Assembly (NCBI GenBank): GCA_963978545.1 | Contig: OZ021732.1 | Coordinates: forward strand, 43,658,059 to 43,722,058 | From: Linyphia triangularis | Lineage: Eukaryota > Arthropoda > Arachnida > Araneae > Linyphiidae | Length of the DNA: 64,000 nucleotides | Reading direction: 5' to 3' | Part shown: positions 10,848 to 22,252 of the stretch, piece by piece | Layout of the letters: every line of letters starts with the position of its first letter | How positions within the stretch are numbered: the stretch's first letter is position 1 | Program-made: the position numbers and the translations under genes | The notes under the pieces: generated by a model | Told to the model about the DNA's origin: nothing | The model's database searches: none | What the model saw: only the letters and a program-made list of their open reading frames with translations

Positions 10848-12565
10848 CAGGGTGGCCAGGAAATAACTTTCCCTGTTTGGCGGCATCTGCAGCTAAAACT
10901 AATGATTGAAATGAAACCATATTTTATATACAGACTGTTGAAGGCACGGGGAGATGAATTCCAAAAAAAAAAAATTAGTTCCAAAAGTTGCCGCTAGGTG
11001 AGATTTTGGCGCTACTTGTATGCACGTTTGAGGAAATTTACATATCAAGATCGCAATTATGCAAAATTCTAATGCGTATATGACATCAGTGCAACGCATT
11101 CCCTTTAAAAAAAATGAGCGAACGTCCAAACAGCGATTCATTCATTGACTGTTGGTGATATGCAACCTACCTTACCTCAACGTGCTTTGCTAGTGAAACT
11201 GTACTACACTAGACAGTGTAATGCTGTGATGGCTCTGCGGGAATTTCGAAGACTTCATAACCTGCGTAAAGGTCCAATGTCTACTGCATCAGTAAGAGCG
11301 ATGATTAAAAAATTCAAGGAAACTGGATAGCTTGGATTTAGAGCTGGCAGAGGACGAAAAGCAGTAACAGAAGATGCAGTAACAGATGTTGCTACAGCGG
11401 TGTTCGACGACACAGGAACCAGCAGTGGTCCAACGCTCGTGCAATTGCTTATCAAACCGATATGCCTTATGCATTTTTCTGCATGGAAAATCTTGCATAA
11501 AATGCTGTATTTCTATCCGTATAAGATCAGTCGTGTGAAAGAATTTAAAATAACAGTTTACGATAAGCGCCTAACTTTTGCTAGCGTTTCTTGCCCGAAT
11601 GGAGATCGACAATGATTGGCCTTGGAAAATATTGTGGGGTGATGAGGCTCATTTTCATCTGAATGGATCTGTTAATACTCAGAACTGCCGTATTTGGGCA
11701 TGTGAGCGACCCACAGTGATGCTAGAAATGTCAATGCATTCCCCAGAGGTAACCGTGTGGTGCGGTTTCACGGCTAATTTTATAACAGGACCATACTTTT
11801 TTGAGAACATAACTCAGGCAGGACCTATTACCTGCACCATCAACGGCGAAAAATATGGAAAAATGCTACAAACTTTCGTCATTCCGCAATTGCAACAAAG
11901 ACAATGCTTAAACTCAATCATTTTTATGCAAGATGGAGCTCGGCCACATATTCATCGTTCAGTGCAGCGCCTTTTACACCAGAATTTTGGTAATGACAGA
12001 GTCATTAGTCAATATTTTCAGACAGAATGGCCGCCCCGTTCCCCGGACATCACCCCATGTGACTTTTGGCTATGGGGGTACCTTAAATCCGTTGTGTATG
12101 CTAGTGGCATTCCAAACTTGCATGTCTTGAAGCAGAGCATAAGACGGGCCGTTGCGAACATCCAAACAGACAGTTTGCACGCAGCTGTAGAGAACGTTAT
12201 TCACCGGATGCAATATGTTGTACACCGGGAAGGTCAGCATATTGAAAATGTTACGCGGCGTCCAGGGGACCCAAATGTTAATGACTAAAATCTTATTTTA
12301 TGTGTTCCAATAATTTATTTATAACTGTATAGTATTGACATTCTGAAAAATCAAATTTCCATGCTTTCATTGTAGTTATTCACGTGTTTCGTTTCCGATA
12401 GCGCCACATTTCCCCCTGTCGGCAACTTTTGGAACTAAATTTTTTTTGACGGAATTCATCTCCCCATGCCTTCATTAGCCTGCATATAAAATATGGTTTC
12501 ATTTCGTTCATTAGTTTTAGCTGCAGATGCCGCCAAACAGGGAAAATTATTTCCTGGCCACCCTG
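10848..12565 (+). mobile_element. Mariner-like element with long TIRs
   Basis: TIRs of about 170 bp begin CAGGGTGGCCAGGAAATAA on both ends and are roughly 90% alike. The left runs from 10848 to about 11017 and the right from about 12395 to 12565. TA dinucleotides flank at 10846-10847 and 12566-12567. Total length is 1718 bp. It carries a broken transposase gene. Long TIRs are unusual for plain mariners, whose TIRs are near 30 bp. Confidence 0.88.
11160..12288 (+). pseudogene. IS630/mariner-type transposase, broken
   Basis: The first frame opens MQPTLPQRALLVKLYY, a helix-turn-helix region, and is cut by TAG at 11328-11330. It continues in frame to near 11585, where the frame shifts and the catalytic half (about 11590-12288) reads on. 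The catalytic acids are the D of WGDEAHFHLNG, the D of QDGARPH, and the D of PCDFWLWGYLK in the position of the usual NPIE/APSD block. The second and third are separated by 42 residues, against 34 in Tc1 and classical mariner. One stop plus one frameshift suggest moderate age. The fold and chemistry are known for the family; the subfamily is not assigned. Confidence 0.85.
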
Positions 12566-13647
12566 TATATAGGGGAATTGTAAAAATGTATTTAATTGCT
12601 ATGCCAACAAATATTGTTGAATGAAGTCAATTTTACCATATATTAACATTTATTGCCCCCAAAACAAAGTATTTTTGGCCTTTTTACGATGAATTCTGCC
12701 ACTTTGAATTCTTTCAGTGAATGTTTTACCCAAGTGACAGTCTTATTTTCAGGTTCACAAAATAAAATTGACTTCATCAACAACATTCGATGATTTTCCA
12801 ATTTTCCAAGGATGATTAGTCCATAGCATGGCAAGTAATTAGATTAAATAAATATGGAAGATTTGAATCAATACCAGAAAGACTTTGAGAGACTACCCTA
12901 TGCATTATATTTTTTAATTTAATTTCACAATCACTTAAAAAATATTTTTTCCCCCGCAGTTCTACATAATTTTATTGCATCTAAAGTAGGCTTTGTGAAT
13001 CCACCTTATTTTTTCTTATGATTTTAACCTAATCTTAATATTTCTTACTACATAATGATTACTGTATGTTTCTTTTGCAATTTTTTCTTGTAAATACTTC
13101 TTCATCATTAGCAATGACATCCTCACATTTGTTATGTGCTGATAAATGCGGGTTTACTGTCATAAGACATTTAAGATATTAGTGTTATCTAAAACAATTG
13201 AATTTCCAGTATCTGTGTCAGCAACTGTTTATACACTGTCTTGAATGGACGTGCTGTTTGAAGGATTATTGAATCCACTTTTGCTACAAACGCACTAAAA
13301 ACTTTTCCAGGTGATCCTGAGAAAGTGTATAATGTGTGCTTTCCATAACAGGCGTTAACGCAACAGTAAACAATTTTTTTTAATGGAAATTTAAGCAAAT
13401 TTTTTTTCAAGGCTACGCAATCGCCATTGAAAACCCATGCTAAGACAGCTTTGGGGGGAGAAGAATTTGCCGAGGGTCTTCAAAGTCACGTGACTTTATC
13501 ATGGAACACTTCCTTTAGGGTTTCCCTACCTCTACCTCCCATCCCTCCTCTAAGGATCCAACAATCATCGTCCGGACCCTGCACCTGAACCACCTAGACA
13601 CTCCTACAACTTACGGCCACGGAATCCTCAACGTTGATGGGGAGGAG
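12566..13647. other. Non-coding stretch ending in retroelement leader
   Basis: Mostly unrecognised AT-rich sequence. The small minus-strand frames at 12643-12834 and 13189-13410 have no splice or family support. From about 13430 it becomes less AT-rich and ends in a purine tract (GATGGGGAGGAG, 13636-13647) directly before the LTR at 13648, so the last 200 bases are probably the 3' part of a degraded LTR retrotransposon. Confidence 0.45.
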
Positions 13648-13834
13648 TGTTATGATTTGAACAGTGAGAACTACGAACTAGAACTAGAATTTGATGCAAC
13701 TAAACTTATTACTATTCGTGTTTATATATTTCCGCTCTTTTCATGTGTTCGTGTTCAGAATAAAGTATTTTCTCGTACCGACAACAGCTCGGTTTATTCT
13801 CCCGAAACTTCTTAATAGTCTTCATGACGTAACA
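13648..13834 (+). mobile_element. 3' LTR of a degraded retrotransposon
   Basis: The ends form the inverted TGTTA...TAACA pair typical of LTRs. An AATAAA signal lies at about 13760-13766, and a polypurine tract (GATGGGGAGGAG) precedes it, marking this as the 3' LTR. No partner 5' LTR was found. Sequence immediately to the right (from 13835) resumes alignment with unit B near 35280, which confirms the right edge. Confidence 0.75.
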
Positions 13835-13878
13835 ATTAAATTTCCAGATCATGCGTAGTTAAAATGTAAAATAAAATG

Positions 13879-14060
13879 GTTGGTTGTTTTCAGATTATCT
13901 GGCGCCGTCAGCAACACGAGGGCTATAATGCGCCAAAACATTCGTCATTTGACAAGCCAACATACATTTACAAACACCCATGTTTGCCTTACACGGGACA
14001 CGAACCCGCAACCTCGCGATCTAGAAACTAGTATGCTAACCACTATACCATTTGGACGGC
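13879..14060 (-). mobile_element. tRNA-derived SINE, copy 2
   Basis: Minus-strand copy. The tail (GGTTGGTTG in plus orientation) is at the left and the tRNA-like head, with its B box, at the right. A 13-bp direct repeat, GTAAAATAAAATG, flanks it at 13866-13878 and 14061-14073. Unit B has no SINE at the matching place (near 35360), so it inserted after the segmental duplication. Confidence 0.92.
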
Positions 14061-14532
14061 GTAAAATAAAATGAATATAATTTGAGCTTCTGGTTCTACA
14101 TAATATTGTTGGCATCTCTATATATACAAGGCAAAGCTCTCACTGACTGACTGACTCACTCACTCATCACTAATTCTCCTACTTCCCACATGTCCACAAC
14201 TCTGAAAATTAGTACAAATATCAACAATGGTAAACATAGAAAATGTAAGCTATTCCGATCTTGATTAACCCACTTTAAGGGGTCGAAAAGGGGTTAAACG
14301 TTCAAAACGAGGAAAATTCGAATGTCCCACTTCTCATTTGGTCACAACTCTAAACACTGGTGCAAATGACATCATAGAAAAGTTAAGCTATTCCGAGCTT
14401 GATTAATGCACGTTAAGAGGTGGAAAAGGTGATAAACGTTCCATACAGGGATATTCGAACGTCCCACTACCCATTTGGTCACAACTCTGAAAATTGGTAC
14501 AAATGTCAACAAAGATAAATATAGAAAAAGTA

Positions 14533-15751
14533 CACTCAAGAGCCAAAACATTATGACCACCCCTACATTTTGCAATGAACTCGCCTGGATGACGTGGAAG
14601 GCACGTGATCAGGTGGAAGTGGTATTTAACTGCTGCTGGAGAGTCTGAAGAATCACTCTTTCACTTACTTCTGTGTGTGATGAGAAAGGCTGCGGATTTA
14701 AGCGACTTTGATAGAGGGCAGATTGTAATGGCTCGAAGGCTCGGATCAAGTATTTCCGAAACTGCACGACTCGTGGGTTTTTCGCGATCTACAGTTGTTA
14801 GTATTTATGCAAAGTGGATGAATGACGGTGAAAGCAGCAGTAGACGACATGGTGTTGGACGTCCACACGCTATCAAAGAAAAAGGTCGTCGGAGACTGTC
14901 TCGCATGGTGAAGCAAAACCGGAGCCAGACAGTGGCTCAGCTGACAGCCCAATACAATGCAGGGCCAAATAGAATAGTATCGGTGCACACTGTTCAGCGG
15001 ACACTGTTGCATATGGGGCTACGCAGCAAACGTCCCACTCGTGGGCCTTTGCTGACCAAGCCTCATCGCCAACTGCGCCTGCGCTGGGCCCGGGAACATC
15101 GTGACTGGTCCATGGATCAGTGGGAGAGAGTTGCCTGGTCAGATGAATCACTGTTTGTCATTCATCACGGCGATGGCCGTGTCAGGATACGCCATCTTCC
15201 AGGCGAACAGTTGCTCCCTCAATGTACACTAGGTCATACACAGGCCGGTGATGGCGGTATTATGCTTTGGGGGACGTTCTCTTGGGCGTCTCTGGGACCC
15301 GTAGTTGTGGTAGAGCAGACCATGAATGCTACAGGGTATCTGAACATCATTGCGGACCAGTTGCACCCTTACATGGCTTCTGTTTTTCCATCTGGAAATG
15401 GAATGCTCCAACAGGACAACGCCCCAAGTTACAAGGCTAAAATTATGTTGGAGTGGTTCCAGAAACATGATGCTGAATTCCAGTTAATGTCCTGGCCGCC
15501 TAACTCACCGGATCTCAATCCGATAGAACACATTTGGGATGTCATGGGACGGAAGCTCAGATTTCAAAGACCACCAATTCGCAATATTTCGGATTTGCGT
15601 GACCGCTGCTTAAACATTTGGTACAATCTGTCTCCGGCCATCTACCAAGGACTTGTGGCATCCATGCCAAGGCGGGTTGAAGCTGTATTGAGCGCCAAAG
15701 GTGGGTCAACTCGTTATTGACTGGTGGTCATAATGTTTTGGCTCTTGAGTG
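14533..15751 (+). mobile_element. Tc1-like transposon, apparently intact
   Basis: Perfect 29-bp TIRs start CACTCAAGAGCCAAAACATT. TA target duplications lie at 14531-14532 and 15752-15753. Joining the flanks gives GAAAAAG-TA-AGCTATTCC, which matches the repeat unit of the host Helitron-like array, so the empty site is visible in the neighbouring repeats. At 1219 bp with one full transposase frame it looks recent. Confidence 0.95.
14680..15720 (+). CDS. Tc1-like DDE transposase
   Basis: 346 residues from ATG at 14680. The frame is open further upstream but without an ATG, and MRKAADLSDFDRGQIV is the usual Tc1 start. It has two N-terminal helix-turn-helix units (ISETARLVGFSRSTVVSIY around residue 30, a second near residues 65-115), then an RNase-H-fold catalytic domain. 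Catalytic acids are D155 in WSDESLF, D246 in QQDNAPS and E283 in NPIEHIWD. There are 36 residues between the last two, so it is DD36E rather than the classical DD34E; that spacing is known from a Tc1-related group. The protein would bind the TIRs and cut and paste at TA. No stop or frameshift interrupts it, so activity is possible but untested. Confidence 0.93.
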   Translation: MRKAADLSDFDRGQIVMARRLGSSISETARLVGFSRSTVVSIYAKWMNDGESSSRRHGVGRPHAIKEKGRRRLSRMVKQNRSQTVAQLTAQYNAGPNRIVSVHTVQRTLLHMGLRSKRPTRGPLLTKPHRQLRLRWAREHRDWSMDQWERVAWSDESLFVIHHGDGRVRIRHLPGEQLLPQCTLGHTQAGDGGIMLWGTFSWASLGPVVVVEQTMNATGYLNIIADQLHPYMASVFPSGNGMLQQDNAPSYKAKIMLEWFQKHDAEFQLMSWPPNSPDLNPIEHIWDVMGRKLRFQRPPIRNISDLRDRCLNIWYNLSPAIYQGLVASMPRRVEAVLSAKGGSTRY

Positions 15752-16854
15752 TAAGCTATTCCGATCTCAACTAACCAACTTTAAGGTGTCGAAAAGGGGT
15801 TCAACGTTCCAATCGAGGGATATCCGAATGACCCACTTCCAATGTTGTCACAATTCTGATATTTGGTGCAAACGTTAAGAAGAGAAAATATAGGAAAAAT
15901 AAGTTATTCCTATATCAATTAATGAATTTTTAAGGGATTTTAAGGTCAACGAAACATTGAAACTATACAAGGAATATCTTAATGTCTTACTTCCAATGCA
16001 GTTACAACTTTGAAATTTAGAACTAAGAGCAAACATAAACACAATAAACTATTGCAATCTCGATTAACTAATTAAAAAGGGTCCAAAGGGGGTTAAAAGT
16101 TCTAAACGAGGGATATTCAGATGTCTCAATTCCAATATAGTATTCACAATTATAAATTTTGGAAAAATGTCAACAAAGGAAAATTCATATGTCGCTAAAT
16201 CAATTTGTCGGGATCAAAATGGGAGCAAATATCTGAAGTGTAGAATACATGAATGTCTTTTGATCGCTAAAATGCTCATGGTAAAATTTCGTTGTACAGC
16301 ACGTGGCTTCAACTAGTAATCTTATAAAAGAACACAGTCCTTCTCTTAAATGATTTATGCTGCTGAATTTACATAATGAACCTTTCTTAAAAGAAAACAC
16401 AAACAATTAACACAGAAACCGAATAGTTTCAATCAGTGTCAAGTGTCTGTCTAATCTTTCTATTTTGCCGCAGTTTATATCCCAGAAAAAGTTACTATCT
16501 ATCAACACCTCCATTTCAGAGGAATTTGAGTGAATATCTGCTATTTGAAGATTTCGGCTTTTCAGAATGTTTATCAATTCAATGTTTATTATTTCAATTT
16601 CTCTGACAGGCTATGAATGATTCTATTCTAGATGTAATGAAATCTGTTACAATAGAACTTCAACCGTGATCCTTAAGGATGGATCATTTACGTTTTCAAA
16701 CGTGACCTCTGTAACTGATCTACAAATTAATTTGGAGAGATTATTTTTCAGACAATGAACACAAGATTTAACTTTTGTGACTTGCATTGGTAATGTTTAT
16801 GGAACTTTTTGAAGCATTTTAGATATCTAGCTTCCTTTTTTAATTTGTTTATTT

Positions 16855-18018
16855 TTCTTCTACGTCCAAATGACATAATTCAGTTTCGTGGAAGATTGAC
16901 TGGCAAAATAAGCAAGAATTTTGAACCGAAATTGAAAAGGCTGACACACTTGAGACGTTACTTTTAACATTTCTATTGCTTTCATGTTTATAATTATTTC
17001 TATTGTTTTTATAACGTTCTTGTTTACTTCGCATCAGATTCTTATAATATCTGTTTGTGTCCGATATGAAAGCTGAAGCTTCCCGATATTCAATTTCCGC
17101 CCGTTTGAAATCAATCAATTCTTTCACTTCGAAATCCGATTTATTTTTCCTTTCCCTATTAAACTGTAAAATTAAATCGCCTGGTACTAATTTTATCAAA
17201 ATAGGACCTAATAACTATCCATATGATCCAGAACAAACTTTTAAAAACTCAAGACTTCGAATTTGAATTGCACAAATTTCACACAAACAGCGTAATGTCG
17301 GAAGTTACATGCGTTCTTAACTGGTTCTAAATTTAACAATTCATTCATATGAGATGAAATCAAAATATCACGTCTTCCAAATCTTTCTTCTATGAGCTTA
17401 AGAGCAGTATCATAATTAGTCTCAGTTGATGAAAACACATTAATTAAATTGGCCGCACTTTCTCCTAACCAAGATTTTAGATTGATAAATTTATCAATTT
17501 TAGATAAAGTTTTATTGTTACCAATTGCATTATCAAATTAGTTTCTAAATTCTCAATAGTAAGAAGGATCTTCATACAAATTATTTATGTTTAAATTAGG
17601 GAGATTAACTTTTATTTTCGACTCTAATACCTGAAAATTTGTATCTAAACTTCTATAAATTGGCAAATAATTAATAGGATTATCAGGAGCTGATGGTGGT
17701 GGAACAAGTAGCATGGTCGAAATTGAATTTTAATTTCAATTTTGGATTAACCAAGATATTATTTTTTCTTCTATTTCTTCCAAATTTTCTATATCAACAT
17801 AAAACATTCTAAAGTTAACACTTTTTGAGCATTTAAGCTTTTTAAACTTAATTATGTTTCTAATAACTAAATTTTCATTTCTTTTAAACTATCAATAAAT
17901 TCTAGTTCATTATCTTTAGTTATATTTTCATGTAAAACATTTTCTATTTTATTCATCAATTTCGTCTTTAACTGGCATATAGCAGTATGCTTTCTCTTTA
18001 ATTTTTCAATAACTTCCA
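16855..18018 (-). pseudogene. BEL/Pao Gag remnant
   Basis: On the minus strand the gene starts MEVIEKLKRKHTAICQLK at 18018 and continues through a region with stops. It then has KSWLGESAANLI and a LKLIEERFGRRDILISSHM block (17438-17241), the conserved core of BEL/Pao Gag. A frameshift near 17240 leads to a further piece (17199-16852) with LVPGDLILQFNRERK and a basic, Asn-rich stretch. It ends CLFCQSIFHETELC, a zinc-knuckle-like motif. Several stops and at least one frameshift make it non-functional. Confidence 0.75.
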
Positions 18019-18129
18019 TCTTCAAATAATAATCTTCATGCAGTAGGCAAAGAAATTCTTCTTACATTCAATTCTTGTGGTATTAAATTTTTAAAAGGTT
18101 TACCCATCAAAAAGGTCATGGATTCTGTT

Positions 18130-18143
18130 GGGTGTCGGTACCA
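18130..18143 (-). other. Primer-binding site of the BEL/Pao fragment
   Basis: On the minus strand TGGTACCGACACCC follows directly on the LTR end (TTTCA). A TGG start immediately inside the 5' LTR is what a tRNA 3'-end primer site looks like. The tRNA species was not assigned. Confidence 0.5.
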
Positions 18144-18401
18144 TGAAATAGTTCGTGTCTATTAACTGTACAAACTTAAAACTATACATCAGAACATCTT
18201 CATTTAGCATTTTTTTGATTTATTTGAAGACAAACACCATAAAAGACAGGAAATTAATTAAGTATTTGATTGCAATAAATCCATGCTGACCCTTTGCTCT
18301 GGTTAGGGCCAGATCATAAGTTCCGTTTCGGCACCAGACCAAAGACCAGACACCCATATGATATACAAAGAGAGCGCCATCTACATTTCAGAGTTACAAC
18401 A
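18144..18401 (-). mobile_element. 5' LTR of the BEL/Pao fragment
   Basis: Minus-strand sequence starts TGTTGTAACTCTGAAATG and ends with CA next to the primer-binding site. An AATAAA-type signal lies inside. The outer edge could be two bases further (18403). No matching second LTR was found in the window. Confidence 0.6.
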
Positions 18402-18555
18402 CAGTATTAATAATGTAATTGTTTGTTTTTTAATGTTTTCCTCTAGTTTTCTGTTCCTAAATAATTTTGATTGTGTCAAGCTTACCAGTCTGTGATAGGT
18501 AGCATTTAAATTTATTAAAGAAAAGAAAATTACATTTGTTTCTTAGAAAGAAACG

Positions 18556-18561
18556 TTTATT
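18556..18561 (-). terminator. Putative poly(A) signal of THAP gene A
   Basis: AATAAA on the minus strand, about 860 bases after the stop codon at 19419. The matching position in unit B (35750-35755) also reads AATAAA although the surrounding bases differ, and the block around it aligns between the units. That conservation is the only support. Confidence 0.35.
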
Positions 18562-19418
18562 GAAAGGGATAATTAGGGGGTGGAACATTGCAAAACTTTC
18601 AATCACACTATAATGCTGGATATTACATTTAAATTTAATATGGATTGGTGTTCTTTACCATTTTCATAATTTCATTCATTTAAAAAAAAAAAAAAAATAG
18701 CCAGCTTAGCGATAAATCTTACATTGGAAAAAAAAAATGCGATATTTTTTTATAACTGCATACTTATTACTCTTAAATAAACTTTTCTTGTAAGTGAAAC
18801 AGAGTAACAGGCGCAATTGGCCGATGCTTAAAGAAGATAACATTTTACACCTTTATTGCATTTCTACAGGAATTTCATTGGTGGGGATGTTTAGAGCACC
18901 TTTAGAGGCATTACCAAATTGATTTTTTCAAAATCATAAGAGTCGTTTTTTAGCAATTGCTGAAAAACATAATTTTTTCAAAGGCAGCCCCCTAAAGCGC
19001 ATAAGCAATTTTGACGAAAACCTTAATGACATGTTCCATGGCCACCACTAATCCGTATGTGTACATCATAGGTCAATCCATTCCGAAGTTATTTTGAACA
19101 AAGACATTTTTCCAAGTCACCTTTTTTAAGTCAGCAATTACAAAATGTGTGGATATGCTAAATAAAAAAATAAAAAAAACTTATACTAACATATGGGTAA
19201 TTGAAAGTAAAAAATTGTCTTAAGAAGATTCCTTAAACAACAACAAGGTTTATTAGCTAAAATAAAGTACTTTTAAGTCAGATATGGTACAAAATAGAAT
19301 GTTTAAATTATATTTCATATTAGCATGAAAATTAATCACATTTTATAGAAAATGGGTATTCATTGCATTTATGAATAGTAAATATATACAACTTTTCGTG
19401 GTAAAGTCTATGTGATGA

Positions 19419-19566
19419 TCAGCTCACAGTTTTCAAGTATATAATTGTCACATTAGAGTCAGATTTTTTTTCTTTTTCAATTTTCATAGAGTCTTTGATA
19501 TGATTTTTTTCCATTTCATCTTCGTTACTGGATATGTGTTTTTTACGTTCGTATTTTTTCCTTATT
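19419..19566 (-). CDS. THAP-domain protein A, exon 3
   Basis: The acceptor is TTTTGCTTTTCAG on the minus strand. The first base completes the codon left open by exon 2. The 49 codons are strongly basic then mixed charge: RKKYERKKHISS (a likely nuclear localisation signal), then a Glu/Lys-rich stretch, ending SNVTIIYLKTVS and TGA at 19421-19419. Together with exons 1 and 2 it gives an unbroken 163-codon frame. The matching exon of copy B is 33 bases longer and has the same ending up to the last two residues. Confidence 0.7.
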
Positions 19567-20684
19567 CTGAAAAGCAAAATTTAGAAAAAGTTATGAAGAA
19601 TCTTTTCCAATTAGGAAAGTAAGAACATTATAAAAATCGGGATTCTCCCATTGCAAGAATTTCAAATGGCAAGAAGTTTTTGCTGCACATGAAAATGTTA
19701 ATTAGCAGCAGAATTACTAAGTCTGTGTCAACAGCAAATTTTACCAAATTAAAAAATACAGCAAAATGTTAGCACCCAGAACTTTTTTCTCTTTAAAATT
19801 TAAACTGATATATCAATTTGGTGACCAGAAAGGAATTTCTGATAGACATAAATGAGAAAAGAAAGTGGTCATGAAAGTGCTATTTCATCCACATTTTTTT
19901 TTTAACTGAAAACCTTTTTTATATTTGAATTTTAAAACATTCTTTTTAATTAAAAATTCCTACTATTCACAGAATTTCTGTTATGCAACAAAAATTAGTT
20001 GTTTGCTAGTACTGTTATACCTGAAATAACTTACAAGACATTCCCATTAATGATTTCTAAGGAATAGACAGAGTTCATACAGTTTTTGAAAAGTCAAAAA
20101 TAAGTAGTTTTTAATGGCTTTTTAATTTTTTAAGGACCTCCGTATAAATTTATAGTGACAAAATCTCATTGTATTCTGACACATAAATCCAAAACACTAT
20201 AACATGGTTACTTTACTGTCATAAGGACTTGCGACAAGTCTGAAAGTTCCAAGTAGTTTTTAAAGGTATGTTTTGATTGGTCAAAATTCCTGAGGAACTG
20301 CCAGTGACATAACCATGCCTAATCTTCATTTTCACATAAATTTTAAGAGCAGTATTTTAAGTAGTAGTTTTCAAAAATGTGGTATGTTTATGGTATTTTT
20401 ACTTTGCAAAAATTTCTCAAGATATTCTATTAAAATACAAATAGTTTTTTGTCAAATAGTAGTAAAAACAACCTGGGAACATGGTTTTTGAGAACTGAGT
20501 TGTATTCAATGTCGATTTGTATTCTATCGTTTGCAAAGAGCCACAAAGCTATAACTGATACATAGTTTTCAGAGAATTCCCTAGGGAAGGCAAGCTTTAG
20601 TGAGAAGAGTATGGAACCCCCCTAGATTTAAAAAAAAATAAGAAAGGAAAAAGGAAAAAAAAAATAAAAAAATACCAGTTTATT

Positions 20685-21114
20685 CAGGGTAGCCACAAAA
20701 TTCAGGAAAAAAAGTTCCCTGATTTTCCTGACAGATTTCTAAAAAATTCCCTGATTTTAGGGCAAACTTTTTTTCAAATTTCCCCAATTTTCTTAAGTTT
20801 TCCAGATGTCTAGACCCCCTGATCAAAGAGAATTTGTATGCTAAAGAGATAATATGCAATTTTTTAAAAAATAGTTTTGCTGGTAATGAACAGTTTAAAT
20901 TATTCCGTAACATTAAACTTCTAATGGCTTACCCCACAAATCTCCATGTAAATAGCGTCAAAATATGGATAAACATGCCTTAAACAATACAAAATTTCCC
21001 TGATTTTCATGAAATTTTAAAACGTTCCCTGACATTTCCCTGATTTTTTCCAGAATCAGAAAGCTCCCTGATATTTCCCTGATTTCCAGGTTTTCCCGGT
21101 TCTGTGGCCACTCT
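20685..21114. mobile_element. MITE, CAGGGTGGCCACA family, copy 2
   Basis: The left end is CAGGGTAGCCACA and the right end TGTGGCCACTCTT. The interior has many TTCCCTGA motifs and a poly-T/C-rich part, and aligns with 6916-7234 over most of that copy. Unit B reads straight through the matching place (near 38540), so it inserted into unit A after the duplication. TTA on both sides is a possible but weak target duplication. The minus-strand frame 20680-20913 is part of this repeat. Confidence 0.7.
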
Positions 21115-22152
21115 TATTTGTACACAAATTTTAGGTCTGCAACTTTTAAAGCTGATATTTTGGTATCTCAAACAATACCTGAATAGTTCTTAAATTTTAA
21201 TCAATCAGTAATTTTAAGTAATTTATTTCATGAACTAATTTATTTTATAATCAATTATGGAAAATCAACTTAAATAACTTAACTATATTTTGACTAGTTA
21301 AATAATGAGTTCAATTTATCAGAATAGTTAGGTTAGTCAAAAGTCAGCTAGCTATTTAAGCACAAATTTAAAATGAAACAATCAATGCCACAGAGGCAAT
21401 ATTAAATTCAAAATGGTAAACTTAGATATTTAAGGAATCATAAAAGGATAAAGTGGTTTTCATGAAATACATCGATTAAACTATAATTTAAAACAGAATC
21501 TAAAAATTGGAAAATCAGTATCTATTTTAATACAATAATTTAATGTATTACTTTATATTTCATGTAGTTGTGCGGCTAATATGTATATATAGGTATATAG
21601 GCTGAGTATAGGTATATTTATGCTTTTCCTCTGTTTTATAGGAAATTCTTTCATTTAAGCCTAAATTTATATTAGAATGGTTTTCATGGATAATATATTT
21701 TAAAGGTTACACAATTCTAAATTTCATACGTCCCTAATAGGAGAGAAAGTCAATTACAGAAGATTTTCTGATTACAAACTACATCAACAAAAATAGAAAT
21801 AATATATTTTAAAATTAAAAAAAACCAAAAATGTAGCATTTGAAAACATGAATTATATACCACTTCAAAAGAGCAATGTAGGGCCAAGTAACCAAATTGA
21901 TTATATTAATCTCTAGATCAAACATATTCTAAAGATTATGAAGCATTTGCGGCAAAAAAAATCTAGCATGGAACAAGTAATTTTATTCAATAAAAGTTCT
22001 AATTAAAGATTTTAAATAGACTGTACTGGAACAGATTTTATGACAAAAATTTTAATCAGCAACATGTCTACAGTTTTTCTAAATAAATATATTTTAAATT
22101 TATTGTTCACTCATCCCAATCTATGAAAATTTTCAAATTGAAAAATACTAAC

Positions 22153-22252
22153 CTTTTAATACTTCCTCCACCATTTTTAAAAAAATCATGGCCCAAATAT
22201 AATGAAGGTACCCAGTCAATGTCATTGATCTCCTCCAATTTTGCAGGTTTAC
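22153..22252 (-). CDS. THAP-domain protein A, exon 2
   Basis: The acceptor (a T-run, then TATTAAAG) is at 22253-22254 and the GTTAGT donor at 22152-22147. It reads on from exon 1 as GKPAKLEEINDIDWVPSLYL, then GHDFFKNGGGSIKR. The segment following the zinc finger in many arthropod THAP proteins has the same shape: a short basic lead, an acidic D-x-D-W-x-P-S block, then LGH. The DNA is well conserved in unit B (39416-39515) with only a few replacements, suggesting that both copies were constrained after duplication. Confidence 0.75.

Larger units (their letters stand above)
14115..16190 (+). mobile_element. Helitron-like element with tandem-repeat interior
   Basis: Begins TCTATATATACAAGGC after an A at 14114, matching Helitron 5' ends. 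A CTGACTGACTGACTCACTCA stretch and then degenerate repeats of about 120 bp follow, each with a lead such as AAGCTATTCCGATCT and a block like GGGTTAAACGTTC. Repeats occur at 14220-14530 and resume at 15754-16170 on the other side of a Tc1-like insertion. No CTRR/hairpin 3' end was found, so the right edge is approximate. Unit B lacks it. Confidence 0.6.
16436..18410 (-). mobile_element. BEL/Pao retrotransposon, 5' part only
   Basis: Inserted in unit A; unit B is continuous across the site (near 35600). Reading the minus strand from the right there is an LTR (18401-18144), a primer-binding site, a leader and a decayed gag gene. No protease, reverse transcriptase or second LTR follows, so the element is truncated. 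The left edge is placed where alignment with unit B resumes. Confidence 0.7.

Noticed and set aside
16849..17199. 116-residue minus-strand frame as a host gene
   Set aside because: Its sequence (LVPGDLILQFNRERK, CLFCQSIFHETELC) matches BEL/Pao Gag and it lies next to the other Gag pieces and an LTR.
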